A stretch of 64,000 nt of DNA, from NCBI GenBank assembly GCA_023374045.1, contig CM041778.1, positions 289,269,533 to 289,333,532 of the forward strand. Reading direction: 5' to 3'. The DNA comes from Limonium bicolor (Eukaryota > Streptophyta > Magnoliopsida > Caryophyllales > Plumbaginaceae). Each line of letters opens with the position of its first letter. Within the stretch, counting starts at the first letter, position 1. Positions 23,099 through 33,570 of the stretch are shown here, piece by piece. Position numbers and translations under genes: made by a program. Under the pieces are notes generated by a model that was not told the origin of the DNA, did not search any database, and saw only the letters and a program-made list of their open reading frames with translations.

Positions 23099-23177
23099 CT
23101 GTTTGCTTACAACATTAGTAATTGAATTTCAAGGTTGATATCTGACTGTTAACTCAATTTAAGGAGTTACTTGTTAC
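23099..23177 (-). other. Putative 79-bp intron in gag
   Basis: Donor AAAGG/GTAACA, acceptor AAACAG/GTACTG on the minus strand. Removal keeps the frame from APKG into GTETGKGTGGG. The unspliced frame hits TAA at once. Confidence 0.45.
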
Positions 23178-23427
23178 CCTTTGGTGCAGGAGAGCGCAGA
23201 GGCTTCGCTGCTATTCCGTAGGTTTGCTTTTGTGGCTCTTCAGCAGCCTTAGGTTGGTTACCTTTTGAGCCTTTCTGGGGTGAGGGCTGGTACTTACCTT
23301 TCTTCTGGCCTCCCTGCCCCTGATTGTCAGAGCTATTTCCACCAGCAACTTTTCTCTTCAGTGCCTGATCTTCGTCCCTCAGCTGGACGGTGATTTCAAC
23401 TTTAGCAGCGGCATGATAGCACTCTTG
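23178..23427 (-). CDS. Gag linker exon, element C
   Basis: Frame QECYHAAAKVEITVQLRDED followed by a Lys/Gln/Gly/Ser-rich region (GGNSSDNQGQGGQKKGK, QPSPQKGSKGNQPK). The charged helical start followed by a basic low-complexity linker is usual between the Gag capsid domain and the zinc knuckles in chromoviruses. It has no start codon of its own and fits only as a middle exon between the inferred splice sites at 23427 and 23178. Confidence 0.55.
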
Positions 23428-23501
23428 CTCTTAAAAATATCAGTCACACATTCATTCTCATATAATGTTCATTCATTTCAACTAATCTCAACTTTCTTTA
23501 C
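23428..23501 (-). other. Putative 74-bp intron in gag
   Basis: Donor TTGCAG/GTAAAG, acceptor TTTTTAAGAG/CAAGAG on the minus strand, both phase 0. Removal joins YTTLQ to QECYH. If unspliced, the frame ends at 23478. It is short for a plant intron. Confidence 0.45.
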
Positions 23502-24146
23502 CTGCAAGGTAGTATAGCTTGTCGGGCCCATGCCATAGCGTAGTCGGTGGCTCAGCCCGCCATAGAAGCGGTCGACCAGAATCTGGTCTGAATATCCCAA
23601 TCCTGGTAGAAGACGGATAAGAGCGGTGAACTGAGAGTAGTAGTCGTCCACCGTCATCTTGTCAGTCTGCTTCAGCGCGTCCAACTCTAACCGCTTCTTA
23701 GTCTGGACATGGGTGGGGTAGTACTTGGCTCTCAGCAAGGCCGCGTACTGCTCCCAGCCGAATTTGGGGTTGGCCACATATTCGGCCCTAACTAGCTTCC
23801 ACCAATCGCTCGCCGCATCCTTCAGGTAGAACGCAACAAGCCTTACCTTGGCTTCTGCAGGTACATCAAGTGTCTCGAAGGCGGTCTCCAGCTCTGAGAT
23901 GTACGCCTCAAGTTTGGTGGGGTCTGTCTCCCCTCTAAACGGTGGGGGTCGAAGGTCAGCGAGACTCTTCACCCAGTTTGGCTCCCGGGGCTGTGGTGGT
24001 GGAGCAGGCGGTCCCGCACCGGGCTGATAGCCCATGTGCCCCAGGGCGGCAGCAACGATCTCAGCTATCGTCTGTCCACCCGGGATCTCAGCAGCCTCAT
24101 CTCCTTCTTCGCCACGGCCTCGGCCTCGTCCTCTTCTTCCTGACAT
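23478..24146 (-). CDS. Gag capsid region (retrotransposon gag), element C
   Basis: Starts at ATG 24146-24144 with a basic MSGRRGRGRGRG leader and a Pro-rich segment. It then enters the retrotransposon Gag core: PPPFRGETDPTKLEAYISELE, VRLVAFYLKDAASDWW, FGWEQYAALLRAKYYP, MTVDDYYSQFTALIRLLPG. This is the structural protein of the virus-like particle in the cytoplasm. The frame is open for 222 codons and is one of the few intact pieces of element C. It likely continues by splicing at 23502 rather than ending at 23478. The start lies about 200 bp downstream of the primer site, as expected. Confidence 0.85.
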   Translation of the reverse strand: MSGRRGRGRGRGEEGDEAAEIPGGQTIAEIVAAALGHMGYQPGAGPPAPPPQPREPNWVKSLADLRPPPFRGETDPTKLEAYISELETAFETLDVPAEAKVRLVAFYLKDAASDWWKLVRAEYVANPKFGWEQYAALLRAKYYPTHVQTKKRLELDALKQTDKMTVDDYYSQFTALIRLLPGLGYSDQILVDRFYGGLSHRLRYGMGPTSYTTLQVKKVEIS

Positions 24147-24342
24147 CTGAATAATTATAAATGCACAGTAAGCTCGTGATTACAAAGGCTTTGGTCTAAG
24201 CGTTTATAACATCCTCTAAACAGTAAGATAATCCACTCTTATTAGTGGTTATCTGACTCAGCTCACACTACTATCTCACACCCAAACCCATGACTATTAC
24301 TCTAACTCGGTACCTACTCTAGTTCGGTAACTCTAGTCTAAG
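24147..24342 (-). other. 5' leader of element C
   Basis: Untranslated leader between the primer binding site and the gag start. No other feature is seen. Confidence 0.6.
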
Positions 24343-24351
24343 CTGATACCA
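24343..24351 (-). other. Primer binding site, initiator tRNA-Met type
   Basis: On the minus strand TGGTATCAG, five bases after the 5' LTR end (TGTTACA, then AAAAG). It matches the start of the standard Met-initiator primer site used by plant chromoviruses; beyond nine bases the match fades. Confidence 0.8.
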
Positions 24352-24356
24352 CTTTT

Positions 24357-27300
24357 TGTAACACCCCAACTGCTAAACCTGAACCATCACATAACAAACC
24401 TGCAACAAATTACAACACAGCGGAAAAAATACTAAAAGTTGGTGTTACCGCCGTTAGTCACCCACGTGACTAACTAGGCTTATTCCAGTCTCAAGCTACG
24501 GTCTGACGGACCCGAGTGTACCGAACGTAAGTGCGTACAAAGTCTTAAACAAAATACAATACCGAGTCTGAAGTATCTCTCCTATTATTACAACTTACTA
24601 CCACAGTTTATAAACGAGTGTACAGGCACACTCGTAATGCAAATTAAACCCTTAGTGCTCTACCCACTCCTACTCTCAGGTTGGGTCCTCGTCTGGCACC
24701 TACCTGCAAAGTTTAAATCACAGGCCCCAAGGGGCTCAGCACATGGCTGGTACAGAAAACGTGCAGCCCACAAGCTAACAAGGCTACACACGACTACTTT
24801 GTCGTATACATGCAGTTGATTATTCATACAAACAATAATAAGAAGTACAATAACAACAACATATTTATGTGAAACATTCACAGCTCAAATAAATCGAACG
24901 TCGTAATGGACGCCCATTAATGAGTAAGTTAGATTCCTAAATCCTGAGGCCTGAGAATTGTTTAGTTCTCGTGTTTGACCATACCTTATAAGTGTCAACC
25001 ATTCTCCTAAAAGAACTGGTTGTTCTCTAACTGATTGTTTATTTTTGTCGGGTCAAAGTAACCCTAGCCAATGAGTTATTAGCTCCATTGGTTTAATAAA
25101 CATTAATTCTTAAGTTATGAGGGGTGTAGGCTTGACCCTCCTGCGCCTCCTGAATTTGCCTCCCACCTCGAACTGTTCACTCGAGCTGGTCGGGTCAGTT
25201 TGTCGACCCTAGGCGGAAGACAGATCTGATACAGATGCCGACCTCCTATCCTAAACATGCATGACCGGAGTCAGTCCCGGATTCCTCTCCTCACAAGTTC
25301 CAGTTAGTTGAAGTCTCATTGACAATTGGTTAGTTAAACCTCTCTCGGTATTAACCACTAACAACCTGGAGTATTTATAACCTTATACAATTGTTACTAA
25401 ACATAGTAAATGAACAAGCTCTGAATCAATCATGTTAGTGTGCAAGTACGCACAATAACAATACAATAAATCGGTTTCATGCTTAATCCTGTTTGGTCGT
25501 ATCACAATAACACATAGCACACAAACCGAGGTAGACCTCGTTAGCAAACAAGCTACAAGAATCCCATACCTTAGCCTATCGACGTTCGTCCACTCCCAGA
25601 TGACGTCTCGACTATTCTGGTCACCTTACTCGCTCCTATAGTTCATTAGGACGGCGTGGTTAAATAACTTAATTTTTCGTATTTTCACTCTTCACACCGT
25701 ATTTTACTATTCACGTATACGTATTTTACTATTCACGTATACTCTCGTATTTGACTATTCATATACATAGTTTACTTTCATGTATACGTATTTACTATTC
25801 ATTATCGTTTTACTATTCATGTATACGTATTTACTATTCATTATACGTTTTTACTATTCATGTATACGTTTTACTATTCATGTATATGTATACTATTCAC
25901 GTATACGAGTACTATTCATGTACACTAAAATTTTTCGTATACGTCCGTATGATACTCCGTTCATACGTATCTATTTCTTTTCCCAATAAAACTTGTATTT
26001 TCATTAAAATACCTTAAGTAATGATTTCTCCTATACTTATTAAATTACGGGTATACCCCTCGTATACCTTAGTTATATACGGGTCTCGTTTAACCCGTCT
26101 TAACTCTGTTTCTTTTACAACTTGTTTCTAAATTCTTTATTTAATTTCCTTAACTTTTAAACACATAAAAAAATGTGTTATTTACATTACTTACCCATAG
26201 TTTTCTCTTAATCTCTATTTTAATTCATATAAGTTCTAAACTTGTTATTTTTATTTCTAATTTCTTCCAAAGTCTTATTAATTAATTCCTTTTATACTTT
26301 TGGTCATTACCAAAATATATCCAAGTTTGACCAGTCTTTTATGGTCAAACCCCCTAACTTTCCATTAATTACAATATTACCCCTAAAGTTAACTTAACTT
26401 TTATTCCTTTATCCTTTTAATATCTAATCTTTTGCTACAAATTTTATTCTAACTCCCCTAAACATTTTACAAACTGCCATTGACCAAGTTTGACCACATT
26501 TGACCACTTTGACCAGGGAAATTACCATTTTACCCTTGTGGTCTTTTCTTTTATCCTAACTCATTTATTAACCATTTAACTCTAATTAATTTCTAATTTT
26601 CGTAACTAATTTTCCTACAGATTTTTGAACATTAAAATCATTTTAAACATCCCTAAATCACCAGATTTAATTATCTAAAGTTGTAGTATACATATACTAT
26701 CTTTTTTAACTTAAATATACCAAAACCTTATAATTCTAGTAATACTTATAAACTCTTTATAAATTGTAAACTTAATTCTACAATTATTTTCCCATCATCT
26801 AAACTTCATAAATTTTATAATAACCCATATATATTTTCGGCAATTATCATATATAACTAAAACTTCTCAAATTTACATATTACTCTTAAATATACTAATT
26901 CCTTTAAATTTGTTAACTTAGTTATATAATTTTTCTAACTCTAATAAGTTCTCTTAATTTTCGGCCACCCTCTAAATTATAGTATATGAACTTTTCTTAA
27001 ATATTATGATAGCTTATATTAAAGTTTATATCATAAGGGTTGTAAATCTAATTTTAGATTTACAAAATATTAACATTTTAGGTGCCAAAAATTAAATATA
27101 ACACCTAATAAATTCGGCAATATAAACAAGGTATACAATAGGTTAGATCATATATAGATCAACATTTAGAACCATGAAATAGGTAGTTGTAGGATTTACC
27201 TTGTATATTAAACTTTTAGCTTATATCTAAGCTTGAATTCCTAAGAAATTTTGCCAGCAATTTGCTAAAGGAATTGTCCCCAAAATTATACAATAATATG

Positions 27301-28373
27301 AAGAATAAGATGGGTTAGTATCCCATGCCAATCGGCTGTAACAAAAACCGAAGAACAAGACGTTTTCAAGAAGGCAATGTTTTACCTCGAGAATCAAAGG
27401 CACTTCTTAGTGGTAATTCCTGAGAATCTTGGGTCTCATGAGCTATGGTTGTAAATCTCTTGAAAGAGGATTCCAAAGAGCTATCAAGCTTGTGATTTGG
27501 AGCTAGGATGAGAAAGTTATGATTTGTACAAGGAAAGGTGTTCTTTAAGGCTCAAAACTAAGAACATGGAGTTTTTTTGTGTTGTTTCTTCAAAAGGAAG
27601 ATGAGCTACGACCTTGGAAGCTCTCATTTGACAGGTAAGAGTCTGATTAATGATTCACTAAGGGGATAAGATGCTTTGGCAATTAATGAAAGTCTTAGTA
27701 GTTGAAATAGTGAATTTAAAAGCAAATTGGCCTTGGTGACTCACCCCCATGTCGGCAGTTCCTCCCCTCATTTGATCTGATTTTTTTGTTTTAACTTGTA
27801 TTAATGTAACATTTTATGTATTAACTCGTTCATAATGACTTATACCATGTGTTTGGTATGTTACATAGCCAAAAATGCCTTAAAACACATTTTATGTGCT
27901 TCCGGGTTCACATTGATTATGCAATTTGTTTTGGCTAGTTTAATGTTTCTTAGTACATTTACAACCTTTAGATACTTTGTTCGTGAAATAGCATGTTGCT
28001 CATTCCAATTTAAACCAAGTCGTTCAGTGGTTTCTCCTTGACTTTCGGCAGTTTAGTACCGGTTTTTGTGTGGACTTGTATACTTAATTTGTGTGTACAC
28101 GTAATGGTTCCTATGACCATTTTATTGTTTTTCCCTTGTTACTTATTGGTATTTAGGCTCATTAGCCTTTTAGTTCCATGTACAAATGCTTAAGGCACAT
28201 TTTTCCTTAAAGCACATTTCGTGCTCTAAGGTGCGTTTTTGGTTTAAACGCTTAAGGTATGTTTTTTGTGTACATTGTTGTTTAACTCTTTTCTAATGTT
28301 TCTAAGGCATGTTATAGCCTTAGTATAATATAATTGGATAGTACATCAATATAATAAGGTTTGGGGTATTTCA
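24357..28373 (-). repeat. 5' LTR of element C (4.02 kb)
   Basis: On the plus strand it runs from TGTAACACCCC to GGGGTATTTCA and aligns with 13990-18005. It contains the GC stem at 24723-24740, the conserved block at about 25518-25580 and the 21-bp array at 25685-25920. A run of four TTGACC-type motifs lies at 26479-26516. This LTR would carry the promoter for element C. Confidence 0.93.
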
Positions 28374-30162
28374 CATACAAAAGCTCAAAGGCTTCAAAAT
28401 AAAAAGGACCACAAGGTTAACAATTCACATACAAACTCTGAATACAAGGTATATACTAAAGCATAAACCTTCAGCCAAAATGCTAAACAACCTACAAATC
28501 AGACGGTATAGGGGTGAGCAAACCACAACCCAGCATGTGATAAACTTCACCAGCCTGAGCATGCTCCAAACACTTTTATAGAACATAGCTTTCATATATA
28601 GATATATGTTTGCAAATAAAAAATAGAACCAAAACATAAACTCTTCCAAATGATCCGAAGTCAAATACAGAGCAGAGCAAAGCTGAAGTCACAATAAATA
28701 GCTTAACAGGGGAAGACATTACAGAAACCAAAAGCTTTTTAGAAAACCGAAAGTTACTTAACAGACTGTTAGAAAATGAAAACAGAAGCAAAATTCCATA
28801 ACAAGCTCATTTGCCTTACAGATCGTAACTTTAGCAGAACAAAAGTTCATAAATCAGAATGGTCAAACTCATAAAGTAGAACAGAGGTAGAAACTACAAA
28901 TTAAAGTGTTCACAAATTAGAGTGAATCATAACAAACAGAGTCATTAACAAAACAGAGTGGGACACCAGTTCATAGCATTCACATACAAAAGGGTGAAGG
29001 CTCTATGGATTAGAGGATCCCACACGGAAATGGTTCAGACCATTAGTCGGACCCGTTAGTCGCTAATCATTTCAGGAAACCCGAGGAACAGAAAACAGAA
29101 GGACGTCGTGCGTAGCATTCTACGGGATAACTGGACCCAATCATCCATGGCTCAGAAGGCTACATTACTAGGTCCCAAAATAGAAACTTACTTTTAGAAC
29201 AAAAGGTGTTGTTAAGAAGAAACAACACAATATAGTAAATAGCTTTACATAATGAAACTAAAGTCATTTCCAAAACAGAAGTTATATGCCAAGACTGGCA
29301 AAGGACGGAAAGCCAAACTGAAGGAAGACCGAAATCACACTTTCAGTACAGTTTAGAGATTATAAATAAAACAAATACTTTCAGAATGTAAGCCATGTAA
29401 ATTCTCACTAAAACATGTCAAAATAGCTTATACACACTCAGGGGATCATAACCCCGTAAATGGAATGTAAAGCGGAAGCCGAACGAACAATTTAGGCAAA
29501 AACAAACGACATGAAGTGTCGTGGGACGAGAGTGAAATGGAGATCAAACAAGTGTATTTCTGGATAAGGAATGAAAGTGTTTTTATAGTGAGTGTGCTTC
29601 AAGTGTCATGAATATGTAATATCGAGGGGAGACAACTAATGATGATCAGGACAAAAGAGTTGCATGCCAAAGAAAAAAAGGAACTTATGCTAGGAGAGTG
29701 ACGTGAGGGAAATGAGAATCAGACGAATTATTTTCTTTGTCAATCCAACCACAAAATAAAAAACTAGGAAAAGAAAAATGAAGTGAATAAGGATTTTTTT
29801 GAAAAGTTTGAAGAGTGGTGGATGAACTAGCGTGGGTAAGGTAAGGAGGGGAATGGGTATTTCCTACAACCCACTTAATAAGGAGTTTATTAATGAAGAA
29901 TGAAGAAACTAAAGAATTTATATAAGAATGATGGAAAAAAGAATGGATATGTTTCTAACTTAATTTAATCGATTAACCTCTCAACTTGATTAATTAGTCT
30001 TCCACCCCACAACACGTTAATTCATTTTATGAGTTCATATTTGTAATGTATATTACAAATTACTTATTTATATTATGGATTTCCTTTCCTCAAGATGATT
30101 ATAGGTTTAATACCCTTTAATTACTTTGTAAACTTTAGGGATGCTTCAAATGTGGTATATAT
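28374..30162. other. Unrecognised AT-rich DNA
   Basis: No coding frame with family features. The words CACATACAAA recur at about 28373, 28426 and 28981. No LTR ends or primer site were found. Confidence 0.5.
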
Positions 30163-30355
30163 AAACCCTTTTCACACCAAATATGTTACACCACTTACAA
30201 ACAAGTCTATAACATCATAAATCCACCCCAAAAATCAGCCACGTACACAAGCAAAATAGGTCTTGGATTTGAGGTGGCTGATTTTTGGGGTGGATTTGTG
30301 ATGCTCTGGACTTGTTTGTAAGTGGGTGTAACATGTATAGTGTGAAAAGGGTTTT
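30163..30355. repeat. Long imperfect inverted repeat (fold-back element or MITE-like)
   Basis: Two arms of about 80 bp (30163-30242 and 30274-30355) pair over nearly their whole length, from AAACCCTTTTCACAC to ATCAGCCAC, around a loop of about 31 bp. A transcript would form a long hairpin. It could be a small non-autonomous DNA element or a small-RNA source; no target duplication is obvious. Confidence 0.7.
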
Positions 30356-30409
30356 TTAGGCTGCATTACTCTTAAACTAGTCGCTAGATATAAAAGTACC
30401 TGTTTTTTG

Positions 30410-30725
30410 GTAGAGTGTTATCTTGTGGAATTTCTACAACAGATACTAAAATAACTGCTAATTTACAACAGAGTGGTATCATGTGAACTTTTTTAAAACT
30501 ATTGAAAACTAGCTGTTATTTCCCATGAAAGTGTTATCTTGTGGAATTTATCGATACAAGGGTAGTTTAGTCTTTTTCCATGGATTTTAATGTTGTAGTT
30601 AACAGAATATAGGAGTGTTATCCAGTGAGTTAGGTTAAAACTCAGTGTCATCCCGTGTAATTTAAAAAAACATAGTGTTAGATCGTGAATTGAGTAGAAA
30701 CTCAGTGGTATTTGGTGAAATTTCC
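30410..30725 (+). repeat. Degenerate interspersed motif AGTGTTATCTTGTGGAATTT
   Basis: Seven related words (such as AGTGTTATCTTGTGG, AGTGGTATCATGTGA, AGTGTCATCCCGTGT) occur at roughly 30-90 bp intervals on the plus strand. They resemble the subterminal repeats of DNA transposons, but the family is not identified. Confidence 0.5.
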
Positions 30726-31926
30726 CTTTCTGTTTTGAACAACCATTAGCACAATTTTTAATCCTGAAACTTCATAGTGCAAGAGAAAACGGATTGAATC
30801 CAACATCACTTTTCTTTACACCCACCCAACTAAACTAACATCTGTTAAAATTCAGTTCCATACCCACTAACCAATTCCTAAAGTAAATCTCACATCCTAA
30901 AACATATCCGACAACCTATAGGCATGATAAAAACTGGCTTCAAACCAAGCTTCAGAAACCTATGTCAGGCTTAACACCCCAGGATACAAATAGGCTTAAC
31001 ACAACCATGTTGAATTTAATCCTGCCAATTCATCTCAAAACTTAAAACATTCTTACTTTGCTTACCATTGTAATCAGATTCACGTCAAAACACTACCTAC
31101 CTCAATTGTCCTTATCTGATCATAGAGAGTAAGAGTTGACGTAACCCACACCGTACACCATTCCGCACCTCCCTGCTCCTAGATGATCTTCCAATCCACT
31201 GATCCATCATCCACAACCAGCTCCCAATATTAAGATAATACACCCTGCACCTTGGATGAGTTAACTGGTGGTTAAAAGAAAAATGCAGCAATCTAAGCAG
31301 ACCCCAAAATCTTCAACTTCCTCCTCGCCCACCCACCCAGTAACCTTTGCAATATGTCACCCCTTCCTAAAACTAAAAAAAGAAAAAAAAAGAGCAACCT
31401 ACCTACCAAAACCTTTCCTAAAATCGCATCCACCATCCCAACCAGGCTAACTACTTATGTACAAAGGTATAGCACCAACCAAAACCCAACAGAGATCTTA
31501 CCTTAGAATTTCTCCTATTCCTCATACAAGACAAAAGAGTAGGTGACTTAGTGTTGATCAAACTTTGGCGCCACTGAATTGTCAGGGGTCACCTAATCCC
31601 TATCAATTATTTGATAGAAAGCTCATGGCTCAGGCAGCCATCGGGCTTTTGCTCTTTGTTAATGATAATCTCAAACATGCGAGACACCCTCTGCCTTTGT
31701 TAAGGATAATCCCACACACCATTGATCACCTCATCCAATGACTCAGGAAGGTCATACATCGACATGCAATCACGAAGCACCACGAAAAAAGAAAAGAGAC
31801 ATACAAAAAAACTAAAAGACGACCCCAAAGAAGGGAAAAAAGAAAAACCTAGATCCTACCATTAATCAACCCAACTCCAAGCCCCATGCAAAGAAAATGA
31901 TTACAAGACGCACATTTGTCGTAAAG
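30726..31926. other. Non-coding DNA, nothing recognised
   Basis: C/A-rich on the plus strand, with short incidental frames only. No repeats or family motifs were found. Confidence 0.5.
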
Positions 31927-32216
31927 TGATAAGTGGTGAAATAATGCTATTTTAAGAGCTTCATTCACCTTCATTTTATTGGGTGCATAACTTATTTCAC
32001 CACTTCATAGAATGTTTTTGTGATTAATAGTGAACTTATAGAGTTTGATCTCTTGATATATAAAAGCTCATTTTGAGCATACTTTTGAGTTCTTTTGAGC
32101 TAGTGGCATGCATCAACGGATTCCCCATCTCTCAAGCTTTCCAACACCGTAAACGGGGAGCATTTCTGAGCCACAACAAAGATTCTAGACCCCACGCAAG
32201 TTAGAGCAAATCTCTA

Positions 32217-32402
32217 GTGCAGGACCGACCCAGTCTGGGTTGGTCGGATTGTTCTTCCTGGTGCCCAAGCTACTGGAACCGACCGACCCATGAGTCTGGG
32301 TCCATCGTGGGTCGGTCGTACTTAAAGTTGATCACGTGCCTTCTTCTTTGGAGACCGACCGACACACGGCTTCGACCCAGTCTGGGTCGGTTCGACGGAA
32401 AT
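32217..32402 (+). repeat. Hairpin cassette in the LTR of element D
   Basis: Three units with ACCGACCCA...TGGGTCGGT-type arms, for example GACCCAGTCTGGGTCGG. One spacer, AGCTACTGGAACCGACCG, is nearly the same as one in element B's cassette (about 9179-9197). This is the same module as in the unrelated Tekay-type LTRs. Confidence 0.7.
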
Positions 32403-32485
32403 TTTGTCCAGATTTGTGTTTTTAAAAAGCTGATTTTAGGGACTCTTCTCTCATTCTACACTCCACACACCTAAAGACTGAAACA

Positions 32486-32486
<1 letters not shown>

Positions 32487-32529
<43 letters not shown>
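32487..32529 (+). repeat. (AG)n microsatellite and flanking GAA/GGA-rich tract
   Basis: A pure AG run followed by purine-rich AAGAAG/GAGGAGG DNA to about 32605. A (CT)n then (AT)n run lies at about 32648-32690. Confidence 0.9.
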
Positions 32530-32530
<1 letters not shown>

Positions 32531-32645
32531 GATTTTGAGGGAGAAAAGAAGAAGAAGAAGAAGAGAAGAAGAAAGAAGAAGAAGAAGAAGAGGAGGAGGA
32601 GGAAAGCTCACCTTCTCCAAGCTCAACCCCCTTCAACAATGGCCT

Positions 32646-32690
<45 letters not shown>

Positions 32691-33404
32691 CTTTTATGTA
32701 TCTCTATGGCTGAGTAGATCTATTTAGCACTTTGGGATGAGGATTTGAACTTGAATCCCCCAACTAGCTTGTAAACCCTTACTTCATTAATTATGATTGT
32801 TTTCTCTCTCTTGGGCATTTAATGCTTTAACTTGATCAATTATGGCATTTATGGTGATTCCTAACAACACAAGACTTTGAGTTGGGGGTTGTGACCTAGA
32901 GGAGAGTGAAACCCTAGATTGTGCTAGCTTGATTAGTTGGTGAAATTTTGGGGCTATTTATGTGGACTTGCAATTAATGATATCTAGTGATTTGAACTCC
33001 TCTTGATTTGAGAGTTGAGAGTATCTAGGTAAGAGTTGGCTCTTCCATGACTTGGAAGGTCATTACAATAGTCCAAATAGACAATTTGAGTGAAATGGGT
33101 TTATAAGTGAAGTTGGGGTGAATTTAGGTGATAATAACCATCCTAGGGTGCTTTCCATCCAAAACCCTTAATAACCAATTTTAGTTTCCAGATTTAAGTA
33201 ACAGTTTTCTTGAACAAAACCATTAAGCTTGCCACCGGCTAAACCCCCTTTTTTACTTATTTATTGTTTCGTTACCGAATACCAAAGTTAGGGAGATAGA
33301 TAGTCAATTTCCTGGTGGAATGACACTCGTTACTACTACTTCGATTGGGTCCACTTGCCATATTTTGTGATATTGACCTGCACATAAATTTTCCTAACAA
33401 GTTT

Positions 33405-33422
33405 TGGTGCCGTTGCCGGGGA
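33405..33422 (+). other. Primer binding site of element D, tRNA-Asp type
   Basis: TGGTGCCGTTGCCGGGGA differs by one base from the primer site common in Athila-type elements, and sits a few bases after the LTR end. Confidence 0.75.
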
Positions 33423-33570
33423 AATTGATAGTCTCTATCATTTTCCCTAGTTTCGGTATTTTCGGTTTTATTTATTTTAGTTTCCGTTAGTTCTTGTTTA
33501 TTTTTCCTACTTCTAATATTTAGCATTGCTTGTGGTGAGCTTATTCAGGTACTTTCTACTCTTCTTGTGT

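Larger units (their letters stand above)
13990..28373 (-). mobile_element. Element C: near-complete AlkB-carrying Ty3/gypsy Tekay-type retrotransposon
   Basis: A 14.4-kb element on the minus strand. In its own direction it runs 5' LTR (28373-24357), Met primer site, gag, zinc knuckles, AlkB, protease, RT, RNase H, integrase, chromodomain-like tail, polypurine tract and 3' LTR (18005-13990). Both LTRs have TG...CA ends and are of equal length. The five bases outside each end (ATTTT on the left, CATAC on the right) do not match, so no target duplication is visible. Each coding section carries some lesions, so it is not autonomous now. It is the only copy in the window that shows the complete gag-AlkB-pol arrangement. 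Confidence 0.93.
31927..33398 (+). repeat. Probable 5' LTR of element D
   Basis: The right end (CCTAACA, then AGTTT and the primer site) is clear. The left end is placed at TGATAAGTGGTG because it gives TG...CA ends and a length normal for Athila LTRs (about 1.5 kb). No second copy is present to confirm it. Confidence 0.5.

Noticed and set aside
32451..32717. Ser-rich and Arg/Glu-rich frames
   Set aside because: Products of (AG)n, GAA and (CT)n simple repeats.
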